Source: Dendrolimus kikuchii (taxonomy: Eukaryota > Arthropoda > Insecta > Lepidoptera > Lasiocampidae). Taken from it: DNA of 64,000 bases. Shown here one piece after another: positions 44,178 through 54,481 of this stretch; within the stretch, counting starts at the first letter, position 1, and the number at the start of each line of letters is the position of its first letter. The DNA lies in NCBI GenBank assembly GCA_019925095.2, contig CM034413.1, forward strand, positions 12,297,001-12,361,000, written 5' to 3'. The notes beneath the pieces are model-generated. The model did no database searches and was not told where the DNA came from. It worked only from the letters and a program-made list of their open reading frames with translations. The position numbers and the translations under genes were made by a program.

Positions 44178-44790
44178 TTGTTTTATAAATAATTGAAGAC
44201 CGGTGACACAATGTATACTTTTGGTATTGTACCGTACGCGGCGGGATCAGTAGCCCAGCGGCACAAACCAACAAAGTAATTCTTGGTGGGAAAGGGAAAA
44301 AGGGGGAACACTACTCCATCAGTATTGCCAGGGAGGGCGCCCCTTGAGAGGAAATTATATAATAGGTAAATATGCATAAATAATTAATCATAAATTATGC
44401 TTGTTTGGAGGTGTTCAGGTGGAAATGAAATACTAATAATATGTTTGAATTGCAATTTAGAAAATGCCTCTTTATTGGGTAAAAATACCGATTAATATTT
44501 TATATTACATCACACATTTAGCTGCTAAACAAATTTAACATTTAATAATAATAAACGCATTGGAACGATTGCACGTGTCGCGGTGAGTTGAGGCGAGGTA
44601 TGCGCGGAGGGAAACACGGGAGCCCCGACTAGAAGCGGCGCGCTTGCCGATCATTTGCGAACGGCCGCCGTGGTGATCGGACGTCTTCGGCTACACTTTG
44701 TTCATGTACAAAACTATAAGGTTTACTGTGGTATAATAACGACATTTAAATCGTCGGAAATGAGAATGAGAGCCATTAAAAGGCATATAA
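44178..44790. other. no recognisable gene
   Basis: A GC-rich part lies at 44560-44690 (CGGTGAGTTGAGGCG and following). No ORF or repeat recognised. Confidence 0.4.
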
Positions 44791-46828
44791 TTAATAAACA
44801 ATACAATTAATTAGAATATGCACTGAGTGCCTATCATGATAATGTCGCTCCGCCGCCTCCTTCGCAGACATGACGGTCTCGCAGAAGGTGGTGGCTGCGT
44901 CCCACGTGTCGACACTCCTGACCATGGCTTTCACCACGGCCGGGAGGGACAAATCCGCCCCGATGGCCGCGACAAGATCGCGGCGCTGCTCGATCCAGGC
45001 TGTACACACCTGGAGGGTGTGCAGCGCCTTATCTTCGTCGCCGCTGATGCAGTCACCCTGACGTTTGTTCACGCCTTATCTGACACACGTACCTCCCGAA
45101 GCATCCGTGCCCCGAGGACCTGCGTTAGGCGGTACGTCAGGGTGCACGTTACCAAACACTTATGATTTGAGCACAAATACAAGTCAACACATTTTATTAT
45201 TGATAACCATTTAAACATCTTTTGCTAAAGAGCATAGCTTTAACCATACCCTTTAGTGACCTCACCAGACCAACTACGTTTGCCATCCCGGACCTCTGTT
45301 GTCCTCAGGTGGCGCACTCCGTAAGGGTATGGAGGGCCATGTCCAAAAGTGCGCCGGACTCGTGGCACTCAGGCGTGGACTCCCACCCCGCTATACGGTA
45401 CAAATACCAAAGCACCTATTCTCGGAAAGTATCTGTACCATCTTGATCGTTAAGGTCCCACTTTTACGTGAAACCCAAAGAGACTGGTGGGGGCGGATTG
45501 CCTCCACGGTCTCAGTGCCAGCGACTGGGGACTCGAGGTCCCTTTTTCAACACTCGTGCAGGGCCGCGGTCACCGAGGCCCGTACTGTCCTCACTTCTGC
45601 CGGGCACAGCTGGCTTCCTCGCTCTCGTGCGTCTCGTCGGAAGCGGTACAGTTTTGCGAGCACCTTCGCCTAGAGCTCCCAAGGCGGATCACTCCTAAGA
45701 TGTGTCTCCGCCGGCCACGACACTGTCCCCCGAGTATACTTCCGGATGGACCTCACCACCAGGACCCTCTGAGATCTCCTCAGCAGGGCCCCGTACAGCT
45801 TCATACTCCTGAGGACGCTGGCGGAAAGCCTTCGTACTGCTACGCTCAGCCCATCCATGTTTGGCTGGAGTCCGGCAAGAGTTGCAGCGGTTTTTAAAAA
45901 CTTCGGGGCCAATCCGGTGAAATATGCCCCGAAGTTCCACCTACTGTTTAGGACAATATACAGATATTTCATCTGAGTCTTAACTGCCACTGCTGTCCCC
46001 TGGACCATGACGTGTGAGTCCCGGGGTGCTCATCTACGGCGGCCGTGGAACACAAGAGCCTCCGTCTTCTCTGCAGAGATCCTTAGGCCCAAACGCTCAA
46101 CTTAGCTAATGACCAACGCCATCGCAACGTTGGTCAATTCCACGGATTTATAGTTTGGGTATCATCTGCGAAGTAAATGATCCATCCATCTCCATCCCGG
46201 GCAGGACTGGCTTCCGGAGAAACAAGTCGTAGCCAATGTTGAACAGGGTCTGACCCAGTACCAGACCCTGTGGGACACCGCACACAACTCGTTGTCTACC
46301 TGCGATTTGGTCAAACTCGCCCTCCCAGAGGATGAATCTGTTCTGGTGGTATGCCTTCAGCAGCCTCATGAAATACGAGGGCAGTCTCCCTTATCGTCTC
46401 GTGCGGGAGGCTGTCGAAGGCGTTCGATATGTCTATTGATACTGCCAGAATAGGCTTCTTGATATACTCCGTCTCTCTCGTGGGACGTCTCAGCTTCTCC
46501 AGGGCGTCCAGCGTCGACCATCCTGCTCTTAAGTCGAACAGGGCCTCCGAGAGTCCAGGCCCCTTTTTGAGATGTTTGACGAGACGGCCGGCGATGATCT
46601 TTTCGAAGACCTTCATCACCTCGTCCAATAACACAATAAGTCTGTAGGCGGAGGGCTCCTCGGGAGTTCGAGCTGTTTTCGGGATCAAACACAGCCTGCT
46701 TTCTTTCCATCGCTTCGGAAACTCACCTGTCTTGATGCAGGCATCGTAGAGTTCCCGAAGCGGGCCGCGTAGGCGTTTGGCGGCCAGGAGAAGGACACAG
46801 CCGGGGATCCCATCGGGTCCAGGTACCG
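44791..46828 (-). mobile_element. R1-clade LINE ORF2 remains (two overlapping relics)
   Basis: GC-rich compared with its surroundings. Minus-strand frames give an R1-type RT and C-terminus. A second, separate C-terminal fragment (44791-45165, with LSLPAVVKAMVRS and FCETVMSAKEAAERH) follows the first, so two insertions or a duplication are present. R1-type elements often target rDNA; no rDNA is seen here. Confidence 0.8.
45170..46828 (-). pseudogene. R1-type reverse transcriptase, broken
   Basis: Segments in order on the minus strand: YRLIVLLDEVMKVFEKIIAG, then FDLRAGWSTLDALEKL, SIDISNAFDSLPH (motif A Asp), CGVPQGLVLGQTLFNIGYD (template grip) and, later, KYLYIVLNSRWNFGAYF and RIAGWESTPECHE. 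The catalytic YADD is not recognisable; the sequence after FNIGYD becomes PVLPGMEMDGSFTSQMIP, so the active site is deleted or shifted. At least three frame changes occur. The upstream endonuclease is absent. Identification rests on the R1-characteristic AGWSTLDAL and NAFDSLPH motifs. Confidence 0.8.
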
Positions 46829-46863
46829 TCTGACTAATTGTAGAACGTTAATTTAAATATCTC

Positions 46864-47340
46864 GTGCTTCTGACCACGTACAGATATGGAGAACGTCGCG
46901 CGCCTGCGGAGAAGCCTGAAGGGAGCCGCTTTAGAAGCCGTCAGCGCCCTGCTGATTTCGCAGACAGGGCCCGAGGAAATTATGAAGGCTTTAGAAAGAA
47001 GATTTGGCCGTCCAGATGCTCTTGTGCTGAGGGAAATGGAAAAAATTAGAACATTGCCACGGGTCACCGACAGCCCTCGGGACTTGTGTATATTTGCCAA
47101 CAAGATTGCAAACGTCGTCGCAACAATTGAAGTGCTGAACAAGCCGCAGTATCTACATAGTCCAGAGATGCTTCGCCTTATTGTAGAAAAACTTTCACCA
47201 ATTCTGAAGAACAAGTGGTACGACTACGCATCCACTAAGTTTGAAGGGGTTCCAGAATTGAAGAAACTCGCCATATTTTTAAATGAAGAGGACGACAAGT
47301 GTGCTGCGTACGCCCCAATCGAGGGTCAGAGTGTTAGACT
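46864..47340 (+). pseudogene. BEL/Pao-type gag fragment (DUF1759-like)
   Basis: The frame from 46886 reads NVARLRRSLKGAALEAVSAL, EIMKALERRFGRPDALVL, REMEKIRTLPRVTD, and later PEMLRLIVEKLSPILKNKWY, the conserved core of Pao-family gag proteins (DUF1759). The N-terminal half is missing, and after about codon 150 the similarity ends where another sequence begins. No CCHC or protease follows. Gag of this group packages element RNA; this fragment is non-functional. It joins the R1 relic at about 46830-46860 through AT-rich sequence. Confidence 0.8.
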
Positions 47341-47583
47341 TCTCAAACTAAAGAAGTTTTGTATAAATTGTACAAAGATTTCGAAAATAAGTGCAATAGC
47401 AATCCGAATAGTATTATGACTCCCGCTCAATTAGTTGCTAAAACAGCCGAAGTTTCATTGACTTCTATCAGAAAGGTGCTATCAGAAAGCAAACGACATT
47501 CTTCAGAACAGAGACCGACCTTTAAATCACCTAAAAGGAAACGAAATCGGAAGTCTACAAGTACAGTACTACAGTCTGGGTGA
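47341..47583 (+). pseudogene. N-terminal HTH fragment of a DDE transposase-like gene
   Basis: The frame reads KEVLYKLYKDFENKC, LVAKTAEVSLTSIRKVLSES and SPKRKRNRKSTSTVL. The pattern (helical start, a TAEVS-type helix-turn-helix, then a basic KRKR stretch) is the N-terminus I recall for insect DDE_3 transposases of the type at 26638. It stops after LQSG and no catalytic region follows. Alternative: a host HTH fragment. Note that this region is exactly what the transposase at 27040-28546 lacks. Confidence 0.45.
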
Positions 47584-48149
47584 GTTTCTATTATTTATAT
47601 TCATACTACCATTCTGCCATATCATTTCCTTAATTGTCATATAAACTAGACGGTTAAATGTTAAATTACCAAAATACACTGCTCTGTCTGGCTTCCATCG
47701 ACACGCCATTCCGTTGTTATCCACGCACCTTATTAGCCTGGCTGACGCTACTTATAAATACAACGGATTGTGCGCACCGAGGCTTGGCAGACAGTGACTG
47801 CGAAACCATTTTAACCAGGCCAATCGTTTCCAGGGTTCTACATACGGGTTCCCTACCAGCTTACCTTCTACCAACGGGCTACCTTACAGCCTAATTTCTA
47901 CTCGCGGGCTAACTACCAGCCTAGCTACTACTTACGGGCTATCTACGAGCCTCCCCTTATCTACCAACGGCATTCTAAACGCCCTCCGTGACGGTGAGCC
48001 CTATACTTAACTTCGACGGCGCTTCGGCGGACTTGACCTTCCCCTCGTCGTGTGGGACGACGACAGCTCAGGCCAGTGCCGTCCTATCTATCTATTATGC
48101 TTCTGTAGCCAAAGTAAGTGGTTCGGCGGTTGTGCAAAGTTAAACGGTT
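47584..48149. other. no gene; contains a 30-bp tandem array
   Basis: Unassigned except for the array at 47845-47967. CTTCGACGGCGCTTCGGCGG near 48009 is GC-rich but not recognisable. Confidence 0.5.
47845..47967. repeat. 30-bp tandem repeat, 4 units
   Basis: Units start at 47845, 47875, 47905 and 47935 (each CGGGYT...), lengths 30, 30, 30 and 33, diverged from one another. Stops occur in the frame across it, so it is not obviously coding. Confidence 0.85.
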
Positions 48150-48506
48150 CAACCAATCCCCCTGTCTATCTAATATATGCCTTCGTGCCATATTTGGAAT
48201 GAAATGGTCAGAATCGTGCAAGCCGATTTTTAAATCTCACGATCTCCTTACTGTGGCTAGTATCGTTATATTCGAAATCGCTAAGTTTATTCAATTCAAT
48301 GGATCTTTGTTTGAAGAATTTAACAATGTTAACGCGAGTAACATTGAAGATAGCTGTGCCTTCTCTGGATCTCTTCAGAAGGAACCATATTTACATGTCT
48401 CCTCTTATTTATAACTCTTTGCCAACTAATATTATAAACGTACCCTCATGATAATTCACTGTAGTCTTGAAAAGTGGCTGATTAAGGAGTGTTTCTATAC
48501 TGTAGG
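48150..48506 (+). pseudogene. LINE polymerase C-terminus, interrupted by LTR-3 (5' part)
   Basis: Reads LRAIFGMKWSESCKPIFK, LLTVASIVIFEIAKF and, after a one-base shift, MSPLIYNSLPTNI, typical of CR1/Jockey-type ORF2 ends. The frame TVGEFLKKKCL resumes exactly at 53409, after the LTR element, so the LTR element landed in this LINE. Confidence 0.75.
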
Positions 48507-48981
48507 TGGTACCGCCATGTAAACCTCCTTTCGACCTATTCATACTTTTCTTCGACATATTTAAATTCTTCCTTGAAATCTGACGGCGCGTTCCCCGTTT
48601 CGCACGTCACGTCAATCATTCATCTCATCAGATCAAATAAAATAAAATCGCCTTTTAAACATTCAATAATAATATATAATATAAAATATATCGCGCCCGC
48701 ATCACTATAAATAAATATAAATACATATAACTTATAATTAACCCGCTCCGCACTAAAATTGTGCAAGATATATTAAAACATATTAAATTAAATACTATAA
48801 ACATACTATAACAAATAGAGTGAAGTGAAATGGACTGAGGGCAGAGGAGCAGCCGCATTTCGTTCCCATTAACCAGGTAAGTGCGTGCTTATCTTCCGAT
48901 TCCCATCAAAATTGTCCCACACTTCTTTTCCCGCAAATTTGACACAGTTCGCTTCCCGCTAAACCCAGCGCCGCCGCACCA
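48507..48981 (+). mobile_element. LTR-3 5' LTR
   Basis: 475 bp, starts TGGTACCGCC, ends CGCACCA. Flanked on the left by GTAGG (48502-48506), repeated after the 3' LTR. Nearly identical to the 3' LTR except a ~60-bp patch around 48626-48690. Confidence 0.95.
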
Positions 48982-48983
48982 AA

Positions 48984-49001
48984 TGGTCCTTCGAGCCGGA
49001 T
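48984..49001 (+). other. primer-binding site, tRNA-Tyr
   Basis: TGGTCCTTCGAGCCGGAT, two bases after the LTR, is the exact complement of the last 18 bases of an insect tRNA-Tyr with CCA, as I recall that tRNA. Confidence 0.8.
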
Positions 49002-49400
49002 ACTCGTTACGCGTAATTTTGGCGTAATCGAGCCGGATTTCCTATATTTATAGCCCTACCATAGGCATATCATATACTGCATTCTCGCATTCGTGTGTTT
49101 CCTAGCTTTATAGCTAGGAAAATTACCGCCCCGCTTTCTCTTTTTTCACCGCCCTTGGTCTTATAGGTGTTTGTCTAAGCTATATTAATTACTCGCACCC
49201 GCACGTTTAGGCAACCCTTAGCCGAGTGTTATTTCTATTAGTAGAAATAAATATAATTAAGTTCGCCATTCATTAAATCATATTTCATATCGCATCAATT
49301 CGCCATTTTCATTTATCGATTTTCCGCTGACGTGTTTGTCATTTAACCGCATTTGTTTTTTCTTCTTTCTAATTTAAATTGAATTAAATTTGTCATCAAT
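49002..49400 (+). other. LTR-3 leader
   Basis: Non-coding region between PBS and ORF. A tail-to-head segment TAGCTTTATAGCTAGG near 49107 could fold; no other feature. Confidence 0.5.
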
Positions 49401-51311
49401 ATGTCATCCACGTTGAACATTGGTGACAACATTGAATTAATTATTTTGAAAGCGCGACAAGATAGTTTGTTCGAAGTCCTTCAATTAATATATAAAAAAT
49501 CGCAGCAGGCCTTCAACAGTACAGAATGTCTGCAATGCTTTCAAGGATATGCCACAACTTTGGACAATATTCGCAAGCAATTTAAAGATGCCGTCAATGC
49601 ATATAATGAGGAACTCTTAATGACTGTGCCAGGTGCCATACCTGATTTTGACGCAATGATTCCTTTCGAGGAATTGTATTGCAAAACAAAAGCAGCACTT
49701 AGGAGGCTGCAGTCAAAGAACACCGTACTAGATTGCAATCATATTCAAAATAACTATAAAACCGCTTTGCAGTCACTCGCTGTTGTATCAAGCACTCCAA
49801 TATTGCAGTCTTCTAAGCATTCTGATGCTCTTTGTTCACCGCAGTCATTCGTAATTAATGATGATTTACCTCAAAAATCTATACCGCTCTCGCCTAATAA
49901 TTTACACATTGATTCGTACCGCAATGACGAGGTATCGCCGTCAATGGCTTCTTGTAGTCTCGATGTTGAAAAGCGTCGTCACACCGCGTCTTATTCACCC
50001 GCTTCGTCTTTAGCTGTACCAAGCAAGTCGTTACAGTTGCTTACGCAGTCTGATGCTTCACGTTTATCGCAGTCTTCTATATCAAAACCTGATCTTTCTC
50101 ATAAGAAAGTTCCTCTCCCGCTTATTAATGCATGCTGCAATAACAATATATCGACATCAATGTCTTCTTATAGTCACGATGTTGAAAATTATATACAAAC
50201 CGCGTCTTATTCAGACACGTCGACTTTAGCTGTACTAAGCAAGTCGTTGTTGTCTTCCGCTCTTTCCGCATCTGATGGTGATCGCTCATCACAGTTGTTG
50301 GTCACTAATAATATTCCATCGTTTAGGAACGTTACTAAACCGCATAATAAATCGTATGTTGACTCGATGAGGGTATGTACGAATAGTGAAATATTACCAT
50401 CAATAACTGTCAATAGTGACATCGATGAAGTTGGTAAAGTCAATCGCACCAATAAACAAACTTACTCCTGCGCCACATTGACGCCATCCGTAGTTCGTGT
50501 GACTATTGATGGATCTCTATTAAAATTGGTTTCTTCAGGTCGTTTTAGTACACGTCATTGTCTCTTTAAATCAAACGATGATGAACTTCCACAAAATGGT
50601 GTGTTAGTCAATGCTCGATACAATATAACATTCAAAGATATTGCTGCTTTAAGACTTTCGCATTTTGATAACTTGTGTCTACTCGCATATATTATGATGT
50701 TTAATGCACCCGCTTTATTTAAATATTCTTTATTCCCGCGCTTTCTTAGTCTTAATACGGTATATAATAATTTTAACATACTATCGCCCGCTTCTCGCAC
50801 CGTATTTGGCAACGCTATAAGTTCTCCCGCTACTTTTAAGATCCCGCATAGGCCGTTTATAAATTATTACACCTTCGTTCAAGTTCGCTTGACCCTTCTT
50901 CGTAGGACATTATGTAATCCTAGGAAGAATACCGCTTCGCTGCCTAATATTGAATATTATAATTGGCATGATTATCGTCGCAAAGTTTCCGCTTTAATAT
51001 ATTTTCCGCGCCATACTAATTTAGTTCAAAATAAAACCTCTTTGAAAATTCGTATACTTTTAGGTTCGAGCTATGAAAATAATACCCCGCACGTAAAACA
51101 TAATTTGCGTATATCGAACGATGTCATAATGAAAAGGTATTCTATTGACATTGGTTTACGTGTGATTCCCGGTCATCATAGAATTTTCAAATACAATTCT
51201 TGTATTAAACCGACCCGCCTAAATTTAAATTTTTCTTTGCGTCAAATACCTTTGTCGCATCGCGCCTCATCCGATGTCTTTACTCGGATCGAGGGATTCA
51301 TATTTTATTAA
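49401..51311 (+). CDS. LTR-3 636-residue protein, probable gag-like, otherwise unknown
   Basis: Single long frame, ATG in CAATATGTC, stop TAA. Residues 1-115 are helical and charged (NIRKQFKDAVNAYNEELL; EELYCKTKAALRRLQ) and resemble the N-terminal coiled segment of BEL/Pao gag proteins. Residues 141-347 are Ser-rich and contain three diverged internal repeats (from residues 141, 217 and 291), each opening with SD and containing SQ or PQ. Residues 365-636 form a basic, aromatic-rich domain (SSGRFSTRHCLFK; VQVRLTLLRRTLCN; VIPGHHRIFKYN) that I do not recognise. No CCHC knuckle, protease DSG/DTG, YADD or integrase DDE motif is visible. Role inferred: RNA packaging or particle formation for a non-autonomous element. 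Confidence 0.7.
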   Translation: MSSTLNIGDNIELIILKARQDSLFEVLQLIYKKSQQAFNSTECLQCFQGYATTLDNIRKQFKDAVNAYNEELLMTVPGAIPDFDAMIPFEELYCKTKAALRRLQSKNTVLDCNHIQNNYKTALQSLAVVSSTPILQSSKHSDALCSPQSFVINDDLPQKSIPLSPNNLHIDSYRNDEVSPSMASCSLDVEKRRHTASYSPASSLAVPSKSLQLLTQSDASRLSQSSISKPDLSHKKVPLPLINACCNNNISTSMSSYSHDVENYIQTASYSDTSTLAVLSKSLLSSALSASDGDRSSQLLVTNNIPSFRNVTKPHNKSYVDSMRVCTNSEILPSITVNSDIDEVGKVNRTNKQTYSCATLTPSVVRVTIDGSLLKLVSSGRFSTRHCLFKSNDDELPQNGVLVNARYNITFKDIAALRLSHFDNLCLLAYIMMFNAPALFKYSLFPRFLSLNTVYNNFNILSPASRTVFGNAISSPATFKIPHRPFINYYTFVQVRLTLLRRTLCNPRKNTASLPNIEYYNWHDYRRKVSALIYFPRHTNLVQNKTSLKIRILLGSSYENNTPHVKHNLRISNDVIMKRYSIDIGLRVIPGHHRIFKYNSCIKPTRLNLNFSLRQIPLSHRASSDVFTRIEGFIFY

Positions 51312-52900
51312 TCTAATATTTTAATTTTAAACAATTTCCACCGCATCGCTTTCTTGGTTGTTGTTTTAGCATATGGGGGGTAGCACATACCACGAAACAT
51401 GACATATCGCAAATTGGAATATTCAGAATGAATGAAGTTTGCGCGTTCATTTATTTCTTTGTATTATGTGCCGACCTTACATTAATAGTTTCTTTTTAAG
51501 TTATTAGTAAATTTTTATTTTTTTCGGTTTAAATATCCCGCTTATCTTATTTTAATATTTAATAATTAAGAAGTATTTATTTATTTTCTGAAACTTAGCA
51601 TAGGTTACATTGGTTCAACGCTCGTCTTTATTTTGTTTATTTTAAGTACCTTCGATTATTCGATTGTTTTTTCACTCGCGTTAATAATTTTAATGTACAT
51701 TTAGCTTATATTCTTTTCCGCTCCTTTAATTAATTATTGATTATGCTTGCTTTGGTCTCCTATCCGCTCTTGTAAATATATATTTGGACCAAGCGTGCTT
51801 AAATTTTTCTTTCACTCTTATAAGTTTATTTTGGTCTTGATTTGTTTTGGTCCCGTACCGCTCTTGTAAATTTATTTTGGACCAAACAAACATAAGTCCT
51901 GTGTCTGCACCGTTTAATTCGGACCTAGCTGTCTTGGTCCCGCATCCGCACTAATAAATTTATTTTGGACCATGCGTGCTTAGGTCCCAATCCCGCTCCC
52001 GCTTCTTTATAAGCTTATTTCGGACCTTGCTTATTTAGGTCCTGCACCCGCTCATGTATACTTATTTTGGACCTTGTAAGTTTAGGTCTCGCTTCCGCTT
52101 CTTTAATTAATTTCGGACTATACTAGTATAGGTCCCACTCCCGCTCCTTTTATATTAACTTGGACCTTGCTAGTGTAAGTCTCACGCTCGCTTTAGTAAT
52201 TATTTATTTGGGCATTATTTGCTCACGCAACCGCGCTCACTCCTTTATTATTAGGGTACGCTCTCATAGAGTTATGCTCACTTATTCATTGTAATTATAT
52301 TAGACTTCAGTTATTAGTCCTTTGCTTAAAGATTTTAATTATTGAATACGCTCTATTAATTTTAGTCACTCGCTCGCGTTTTTGTTTGTTTGCTTAAGAC
52401 ATTCTGTCATATTATTTCTTCGCTCGTTAATTTGTTATATTGAATCTCGCTAGTTTAAGATACGTTATTTAAACTGATATTTAATTGAATATTTCCTGAT
52501 CCGCATACTTTTTTAATTTAATGGACATAATATTAGTCCCCCGCTCAAGCTTTATTAATATATAATCGCTCCATATGTTTATTTTTTCGCTCATGTCTGT
52601 CGTACTTTATATATCTTCATATAGTACCGTTCATTTCGTAAATATCTTTGAAAATTCAGACGTGTATCGTACTGGAAGTTCATTGTATACTAATATCCGC
52701 TCGCTCATTATACATTACTTTTTCGCTCGCTTCATACATATACAGTTTAAAATCCGCTCACTTTACTAATGGTTGCCACTCGCTAATTAAACGTTAATTT
52801 TGGTTTCGCTCACCGCATTATACTTTGGACCTCCGCCCGCTTGATTAAGTTTTTGGTCCTTATTATTTTTAATTTACTGTTTTTTAAAGGCAACCCTTTA
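51312..52900 (+). other. LTR-3 3' non-coding region
   Basis: 1.6 kb without a long frame. T-rich on the plus strand with frequent CCGCT. Holds the tandem array at 51735-52215. It occupies the place where pol would lie in an autonomous element, so it may be a replaced or decayed pol region. Confidence 0.6.
51735..52215 (+). repeat. tandem array with GGACC...GGTCC units in LTR-3
   Basis: About eight imperfect units of roughly 50-65 bp. Each has TTATTTTGGACC, a short spacer (such as TTGCTTATTTA), GGTCC and then CCGCTC. GGACC and GGTCC are inverted, so each unit can form a small stem. Confidence 0.75.
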
Positions 52901-52913
52901 AGGCCGGGGGAAA
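52901..52913 (+). other. LTR-3 polypurine tract
   Basis: AGGCCGGGGGAAA immediately before the 3' LTR start. Confidence 0.8.
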
Positions 52914-53403
52914 TGGTACCGCCATGTAAACCTCCTTTCGACCTATTCATACTTTTCTTCGACATATTTAAATTCTTCCTTGAAATCTGACGGCGCGTTC
53001 CCCGTTTCGCACGTCACGTCAATCATTCATCTCATGTCATAAGATAAAATAAAATAAATTAAATCGCACCGCAAATGTAAATATATATATATATAAAATA
53101 ACATAAAATATATCGCGCCCGCATCACTATAAATAAATATAAATACATATAACTTATAATTAACCCGCTCCGCACTAAAATTGTGCAAGATATATTAAAA
53201 CATATTAAATTAAATACTATAAACATACTATAACAAATAGAGTGAAGTGAAATGGACTGAGGGCAGAGGAGCAGCCGCATTTCGTTCCCATTAACCAGGT
53301 AAGTGCGTGCTTATCTTCCGATTCCCATCAAAATTGTCCCACACTTCTTTTCCCGCAAATTTGACACAGTTCGCTTCCCGCTAAACCCAGCGCCGCCGCA
53401 CCA
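52914..53403 (+). mobile_element. LTR-3 3' LTR
   Basis: 490 bp, starts TGGTACCGCC, ends CGCACCA, followed by GTAGG (53404-53408). Confidence 0.95.
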
Positions 53404-53408
53404 GTAGG

Positions 53409-53685
53409 TGAATTTCTTAAAAAAAAATGCTTGTCGTTATTATCTGTATGGAAAATCTTGGTAATTTATTTGTTATTTTTTTCTTGACATTAATTACTTA
53501 TATATTACCAAAGCTTAATTGATATTTTTTTTTAAAATTAGAATATTTATGTACATTTAATTTTTAATTCATTGTGTATACAACTATTTGGTAGAATGTT
53601 CTGTGCATTTACAATTGTATAACACCTGTATAAACTACATTCTTGTAAATATAAAGATATTGATTGATTGATTGAATAAATTGTT
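53409..53685 (+). pseudogene. LINE polymerase C-terminus and 3' UTR (3' part of the interrupted LINE)
   Basis: The C-terminal codons continue from 48506 and stop at AAAATCTTGGTAA (53454-53466). The UTR ends in a TTGA repeat (ATTGATTGATTGATTG, near 53661-53677), the LINE's 3' tail. Confidence 0.75.
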
Positions 53686-53745
53686 TTTTTTCTTTTATTC
53701 GGCCTAGCCGACCTACCACTTTTCTTCTTTCAAATTCAAATTCAA

Positions 53746-54480
53746 AAGTTTTTATTCAAAATAAATTCCACTGGAGAACACTTTTTGCAGGTCATACATG
53801 TAAGTTAAAATTTAACTTTACTTCCTAGTCTATAAAAACCGCTTCGCAACGTGTTATTGCTGTTAAGGAGAAGAAGCGTCAAGAAACTCGCCAACAACAC
53901 GTCTAGCCAAATATTGTTTTTCTTTATATTTCATATTCTACTTATATCTCAAACCCTTTTTTTAATAAGTATTGTACAGAAGTGTTACAGAATTACTTTT
54001 TGAAGAATTAATGGAGTTGTAGCAAACAATACATACTCAATAAGACCAAGACAATAAAAGGAAAGAAAATGTTATAGTTATAATAATGACACGACGTGCT
54101 AAAATGTTATGCTGCAATATGTCTCCACAAATTCTCTGCAAGCTTGGCAAGATACAAAACGGTAGGTATACAAAATTTAGTATAAGAGGTTGGAGCGAGC
54201 TGCTATGTAAATGAATTTTTCTCATTTAAGTATTCTTCAATAGAGTAGTATCCCTTTTTTAGCAAGATGCGTTTTAATTTAGTTTTAAATTTAGTGAAAG
54301 GCAGATCTAACATTTCACTCGGAATCTTATTGAAGAAGCGTATACCAACGCCCAAGAAAGAGGATAGTACTTTCTGTAATCTAAAAGATGGAAATATCAG
54401 TCTATTACAATGCCTGGTGTTGAAATTGTGAACATCCTTATACTGCTTGTAGGCACTCAAATTATTACAAATATAATTTA
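53746..54480 (-). mobile_element. LINE 3' end with ORF2 C-terminus
   Basis: The minus strand encodes KQYKDVHNFNTRHCNRLIFP and FLGVGIRFFNKIPSEMLDLP, ending KNSFT at 54203, then a 3' UTR that also occurs at 21203. The upstream part of the same ORF continues at 54935-55105, separated by inserted DNA. Confidence 0.8.
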
Positions 54481-54481
54481 C

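Larger units (their letters stand above)
48507..53403 (+). mobile_element. complete LTR retrotransposon LTR-3, ORF-only, 4.9 kb
   Basis: LTR, PBS, single ORF, 1.6-kb non-coding tail with tandem repeats, polypurine tract and LTR, with 5-bp target duplication GTAGG at both ends. No protease, RT, RNase H or integrase is recognisable, so trans-mobilisation by another element must be assumed. BEL/Pao affinity is suggested by the 5-bp duplication and element layout only. Confidence 0.9.

Noticed and set aside
44236..44260. tRNA-like box A (TAGCCCAGCGG) near 44.24 kb
   Set aside because: No box B at suitable distance and no cloverleaf; chance match.
45299..45897. Plus-strand frames of 112-136 codons over 44.8-45.9 kb
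   Set aside because: GC-rich antisense of the R1-type polymerase; the minus strand carries the family motifs.
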